64,000 bases of DNA from Nelumbo lutea. Lineage: Eukaryota; Streptophyta; Magnoliopsida; Proteales; Nelumbonaceae. The DNA lies in NCBI GenBank assembly GCA_022828595.1, contig JAKGHH010000005.1, positions 24,440,193 to 24,504,192 on the forward strand, in the 5' to 3' direction. The notes beneath the pieces were generated by a model that was not told the DNA's origin, made no database searches, and worked only from the letters and a program-made list of their open reading frames with translations. Below, piece by piece: positions 58,989-64,000 of this stretch. The translations under genes and the position numbers were made by a program. Position 1 is the stretch's first letter; each line of letters starts with the position of its first letter.

Positions 58989-61435
58989 TGGCTACCCAAC
59001 CTGGAGGGAGGGACAAATTGTGATATGGAGTTTGGAGTCGCCACCTAAATTTTTGGAATTGGTAATTTAAGGAAACCTAAAATTTTTCAAGAAAAACATT
59101 TTGTTTTCTTGGTAACTCGTTGCCCAATGGGGATGAAATTCTTAGGGAATGGGAGCCATGGTACGGTGTCGAAAGGTGTTAGGCACCCCACACGTGCCCG
59201 ATTGAACCAGCCTCTACACCAATGTTCCAAAGAAGATTTCTCAAATTTTGGACTTGAAATTTTAATTAACACACATTTAAATTTGTCAAGATGCGAGAGA
59301 AATGGAATTTACCAAAAGAAAGCTAGAAGTGAAACAAATTAAATCATGGAAGAAGAAATGAATAAATTACGCAAACCACTAGCTAATTTGAAAGGGTTGT
59401 GATTGAAACGAGACCTTATTATTACAAGACGAGTTTACTAGTGGGGATGCAAACTACTAATGCAATTATTTAGAAATTAGATGTTATGGGTGGCTGAAAT
59501 GTGAATATAAAAGCCTATAAAATTTCAAAAAAAAAAAAAGTAAATGCCAAAAAAACATGTATGAATACTAGAATTAAAAGACTTATATAACTAAACTTAT
59601 AATGGATCATCACAAATTAGAAATGAGTGGCCGGTTGACCAAAGAGACAAAAAGAGGATGGGACTGACTTTCAAAATGCTACTGAAAGATGAAATTAGAT
59701 TATTAAGTGCCAAATGAGAGGGGATGACGTATTTAATGATGCTAAAAGTATGTTGACTTCAATAAGAAATTGATCCTATCTTACACTACTACTTCTAAGT
59801 GGCAAACGACTAATCCGATCTTTGGGTTGGATAAATTGCCAGTAAATCAACACCAAAAAAAGGAGAACAATACAATCTAGTCCTATTAAGCTACTTCAAG
59901 AAAATCAAGAAACGAAAAGAAAAAGAAAACGGTAAATATAATGACCCAACTAGCTAATAGAGATAAAAAAAAAAGACTAGACAGCAAATTGGCAAATTAG
60001 ACGTGTAATAAAAGCAAAAGAAAAAATATAAGAAGAATAAACAAATGATATCACATTAGAGATTATGAGAGAAATGAAGACAAAAACAGATCTGAGATAT
60101 GCCGCTTATGGGTGTAGACCGTGATTGAATTCTTCATGGTGCATTTCAACAAGCTTCGGACTCCATAACCATTCTAGTTCCTCTCTTCAGTTTAATGCGC
60201 AGACGGAATTAACTCTTTGGTTCAATCCTCAAAGCTTCTGGAGTCATTTTAATATGATGGAATGTGCCCAAGTGGTGGAGAACGTGCTGGATGATGGGAA
60301 CTTTTCTGTTATATCGTCGTCACTTCAGGAATGCTTCATGCTTCAAAACATAACCTAAGGGTTCTTTGATTGTAGTACCGGTATGAGGGAGCTTGAGGGA
60401 TATTGGAGAGTGAGTGGGGAAGGCCTTGGACGTGAGGGGATGAAGGCTGTAGCTGCTTAGGACGTGAAGGGAGTACTCTCTATACTAGTGAGTATAAAGT
60501 AACTGCTCTAGGCTTTCTTGTGTGTCTAGAATGTAAGAAAGGGGTGGTATTTATAGATTTTTTGAGAGAGGAATGGAGGGCTGAGATGGAAGATAAGGGA
60601 GATCAATGGATGATATTTGAATGGTTTTTGGAGGGAGATTGATTGAGAGAAAGGGCTATCAAGACAACTTTGTGAGAGATTCTCTCAATCAATCAAGACA
60701 AAGAGTGAAAGATTTCACCAATTTACCTAAATTGGACATTACAAGTTTAGGAGATTGGCTTGATTGATTGGAAGCTATAGCTGGTCAAATATTAGATTTT
60801 TTAGATGTTTCTAGAGGCTGAGGGGAAGTTTGGGTCGTGGAATGCCTTAGGTTTGAAGACATTGTGAAGAGGATTCTAAACGGAGGGCCCAAATCGAGTC
60901 TAGCTTCGGGTTTCAAGATTGAGGGGCTAAAGGTGTTGGAATTGGACGATCTTAGTACCGTTGGACTCGGAATTTCAAGATTTATCCATCTATAGGGTTG
61001 GGTTTCAGATTTTCTGGGGGTTAGGATTTAGGATCAGAGATGATCCTGATCGGACGATTAGAATCAATTCTAGCTTCGGATCTTGAGATGAAGGGGTAAG
61101 CGGTGTCAGATTTGGGTGATCTCGGTGTTGTTGGATTTCGATTTTTGGGATCTACATACCTATAGTCTCAGATTTTGGATCTGATATGAAATGAGGATTA
61201 TGATCAAAATGACTCCGATCAAATGATCAGGATCGGTTCCGGATTCGGGTCTTAGGATGATGGGGTATTCGGTGTCGGACTCGAGTGATCTTGGTTTCGT
61301 TGGATTTTGATTTTTGGGCTCTATGTAGTTATAGTCTCGGATTTTGGATTTGATTTGAAATGAGGATTAGGATCAAAATGACTTCGATCGGATGATCGGA
61401 ATCAATTCCATCTTCGGGTCTTAGGATGATGGGGT
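58989..61435 (-). mobile_element. 5' LTR (part) of the minus-strand gypsy element
   Basis: About 2.45 kb upstream (minus strand) of the primer motif. It contains GGTGCCTAACACCTTTCGAC near 59180, matching the motif in the plus-strand LTR. Its outer end is cut by the copia LTR that starts at 61436, so a TG start is not visible. Confidence 0.7.
60880..61435 (-). repeat. 169-bp tandem repeat in the LTR, about 3.3 units
   Basis: The units starting GATCGGACGATTAGAATC, GATCAAATGATCAGGATC and GATCGGATGATCGGAATC lie at 61048, 61217 and 61386, exactly 169 bp apart. A more diverged unit precedes from about 60880. Shared blocks: GATTTTTGGG, TATAGTCTC, GATTTTGGAT. Confidence 0.9.
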
Positions 61436-63220
61436 TGAAGGAATAAGAGATCCATCATATGGATGGCTGAACCCTGTAGGAAGGTTGGGCGAAATTTCAA
61501 AAATTTCTCTCTCCCATGTGGGAATCACATTTCCTATTTTAGAAAATTGCATTTTCAATGATCCATCTTGAAACCAAACCGGATTAGATCTAAAACCAAA
61601 AGGTAGGAGAGGGATATACCTGATATGGAGTAACAATAACTCCCAACAAAGGTGTTCATGCCTAAGGAGAAAACCAAAGACTGCTCCCATCGAAGATGAC
61701 AAAGTGCGAGGTAGAGCAGAATCAGTAGGATGGCTCTTCAGCAAGAACCAAATTCTTCAGCAAGAATGCAATGGGGGGCTAGTGAGCACGACTTCAGATT
61801 ACCTTTTCTACCAAAAGATAATATCAAGAACCTTTCTTGATCACTCCCACAGGTGGAAATCAAACTGTTAGGGCGGCAAGAGCAGGAGAGAAGAACATAG
61901 TATAGTCAAACTGTGTTGTCTCTCTTTGGAATTCAGCAGTCCGTAAGATGATCTGGAGGTTCGCCCTGCTCTTCTATTTATAGCCTTAAAGAGAGGTTCT
62001 CCTAATCCCATTAGGAGTTTCCTAATCCAAATTTTTTATTTGGATCTGGACTCTGGACTCTTTAAGTGGATAGGGATAATCCCTTATCCTATTTGTTGAT
62101 CTAAATCCCATAACCACCCTCTTTTAATTAATCTTATTAAGCCAGTTCAAATTGGGCTTGAGGCCCATTAAGTCTATTTGCTCACTAGCCCCTCAATCTG
62201 CCACCCAGTTGGTTATCCTTGTGTGGCGTGGGACCTAAACATTGATCTACACATCAGCCACATGGGTTTAACCCAACCTCCATTACAAGGCTTGGTCGAA
62301 TTCACTGTAGGAGACAGTGAACCCCTGAGTCCATCACCATGGGCTCTAAATGGGCCCAACATTTACACTAAATGGTCCATGGGTCTAGCCATCTTATAAA
62401 AACCTAGAGACTCTGGGAAAATGCAAGATTAGCCCATCAGGTATTACCCTCAATGGTCTTACACTTAACCTCTCAGCCCATAACGACCAAACACTGCTCG
62501 ACGAGAGAGGACCTCTCCCTCGGCTGCAAGGTACAATGCTGCATTCTCTACTCACATGGATCCCGGGAATTAAAACCTTTCACAAACATTTTGAAACAAT
62601 AAAATATATATGTATATCTCTATATAAATATATTTTGCAAAATCAAATTTCAACGGTTGAAATCAACTGCCAGCAATTTAGGTTTCCATCAGAGAGAGTG
62701 CATCCTCGATCATTCACTTTCTCCGACAAAGGGGCTGATTCTGTCACTATGATCACCCACTCAGATGAATTATCGGACTGTCCCAACATAACCAGGTTTT
62801 GACCCTCTCTAAGGATCTCACTGATTGGCATATCAAAGGCAGCCCAATCCGACACCTAGTGTAGTATCATAATCGAGTCTAGGGGTCAAGTGTAACATTC
62901 TAGTTTTGCCCATCTATCTCCAAGGTCCAGGGCAATACTAGAATTCTAGTATGGTTCAGGGTTTCAATAATACCCACACTACATGTACCTCAGGTCTCAC
63001 CCTGGCAGCTGACATAAGCCACCCCAACCAACTTGGCGACACATCAGTGTCAGCCTTGGCAAGATAAATCTCCCAAGATCTATCCAACGGCTGTGAAGAT
63101 TCTAAACTAACACAAGTCTCATATGTGTAGAGTTTAAGGGTATTACACAGAAACACCATAATCCAATGTCATAATGTACATCATTCTTATTGGAGCTAAG
63201 GGCATACATTGTCTAACAGC
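61436..63220 (-). mobile_element. Copia 3' LTR, copy 4
   Basis: Minus strand starts TGTTAGACAATGTATGCCC (63220) and ends CTTATTCCTTCA (61436); 1785 bp. Minus-strand AAGTGCAAGTAGGAGC directly before the LTR is the polypurine tract typical of plant copia. It belongs with the pol fragment to the right and fixes the family as copia. Confidence 0.92.
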
Positions 63221-64000
63221 TCCTACTTGCACTTAGGTCCAATCGGGTATAAGCCGGAGTCTCATGCTTTCCATGTGTTTCTCAAACACTTTCTGTGTCA
63301 ATGGCTTAGTCAATGGGTTTTCTACATTTTCTGCTGATGCTACCTTCTGAATTAGGATGTCCCCTCTTGCAACTATCTCCCGTAGTGCATGGTACTTCCT
63401 CTCGATGTGCTTCGACTTCGAGTGGCCTCGTGACTCCTTAGCCTGAGCAATGGTTCCAGTGTTGCCACACAACAATAGAATGGGTGATGTGCTGGATGGA
63501 ACAACTCCAAATTCCTGAATTCATCCATATGGCTTTTTTGGTAGATTTACTTGTGACAATGTATTCGGCTTCGGTTGTGGAATCCGTCGTGGATCCCAGT
63601 TTGCTGATTTTCTAGCATACAACGCATGATCCTATTGTGAAGATATAACAAGATGTAGACTTTCTATCATCTGGATCTGACTAGAAATCGGCATCAGTAT
63701 ACCCCTAGATCTGTAGTGAACTACCATTGAACACTAGACAAAACTCTTTTATCCTTTGAAGGTATTTTAGTATGTTTTTTACAATGGTCCAATGCTTCTC
63801 CCCTGGGTTAGATTGGTATCTACTTAGCACACTCATTGCCTGAGAAATGTTAAGATGAGTGCACAGCATGACATACATGATGCTCCCTACAGCTGAGGCA
63901 TAGGGAACCTCTTTCATGCCCTCAATCTCTTTGGGAGTCTTGGGAGACATGCCCATGGAGAGAGTGACTCCATGCCTAAGAGGAACATTTCCTTTCTTGG
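63221..64000 (-). pseudogene. Copia pol: RT C-terminus and RNase H, decayed, continues past the window
   Basis: Minus strand 63956-63705: MGMSPKTPKEIEGMKEVPYA, ASAVGSIMYVMLCTHLNIS, then EKHWTIVKNILKYLQ, the RT thumb/connection. 63700-63480: GYTDADFQSDPDDRKSTSCY and TTEAEYIVTS (RNase H), with stops. 63475-63233: HIERKYHALREIVARGDI and ENPLTKPLTQKVFEKHMESM, the usual copia C-terminus. A stop after VVC and others show decay. Confidence 0.9.

Overview
This window is nuclear DNA of a flowering plant. The evidence is spliced genes with GT-AG introns, plant-type LINE, Ty1/copia and Ty3/gypsy retrotransposons primed by initiator-Met tRNA, several MITE families, and two genes from plant-specific families. 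The species cannot be told from the sequence alone. Two protein-coding genes are intact. One is a 12-oxophytodienoate reductase (OPR1/2-like) gene on the + strand, 12482-35725, with 5 exons coding 368 aa. The other is an AGL12/XAL1-type MIKC MADS-box gene on the - strand, 45837-38069, with 7 exons coding 200 aa; most of its exons are too short to stand out as open frames. The genes are tail to tail, about 2.3 kb apart, with a solo LTR between them.

Layout. 1-4745: a decayed Tat-like gypsy element (- strand) split by two younger insertions. 4746-7189: leader, primer-binding site and 5' LTR of a copia element (- strand). 7860-12190: a 5'-truncated LINE carrying a hAT-type MITE with a perfect 8-bp target duplication; its poly-A tail ends about 290 bp before the OPR start codon. 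12482-35725: the OPR gene. Its fourth intron is 18.9 kb and about 88 % transposon. It holds a copia fragment, a LINE of about 5.5 kb split by a solo copia LTR and by a compact TR-GAG-type element, then more copia LTRs, one of which hosts a MULE-like element that itself hosts a 99-bp LINE tail. 36374-37290: solo copia LTR with target duplication ATAGG. 38069-45837: AGL12-like gene, with foldback MITEs in its introns. 46771-50660: MITE-like and very AT-rich sequence.

50669-61435 holds parts of two gypsy elements that face each other. The left one (+) has a 2.3-kb LTR with a TATA box, a primer-binding site and a leader with an 18-bp minisatellite. The right one (-) has a degenerate gag with a 60-bp/20-aa repeat and an LTR containing a 169-bp tandem repeat. 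61436-64000 is the 3' LTR and pol end of a copia element of the same family that left five other LTRs in the window.

The two cellular genes have no evident joint pathway. OPR enzymes reduce alpha,beta-unsaturated carbonyls, including oxylipins related to jasmonate. AGL12-type factors act in root and flowering development. I found no CRISPR array, prokaryote-like operon, functional tRNA or rRNA gene. The points most worth a second look are the transposon-filled OPR intron, the young gag-only LTR element, the four-level nested insertion, the exon structure of the AGL12-like gene, and the face-to-face gypsy remnants with coding tandem repeats.
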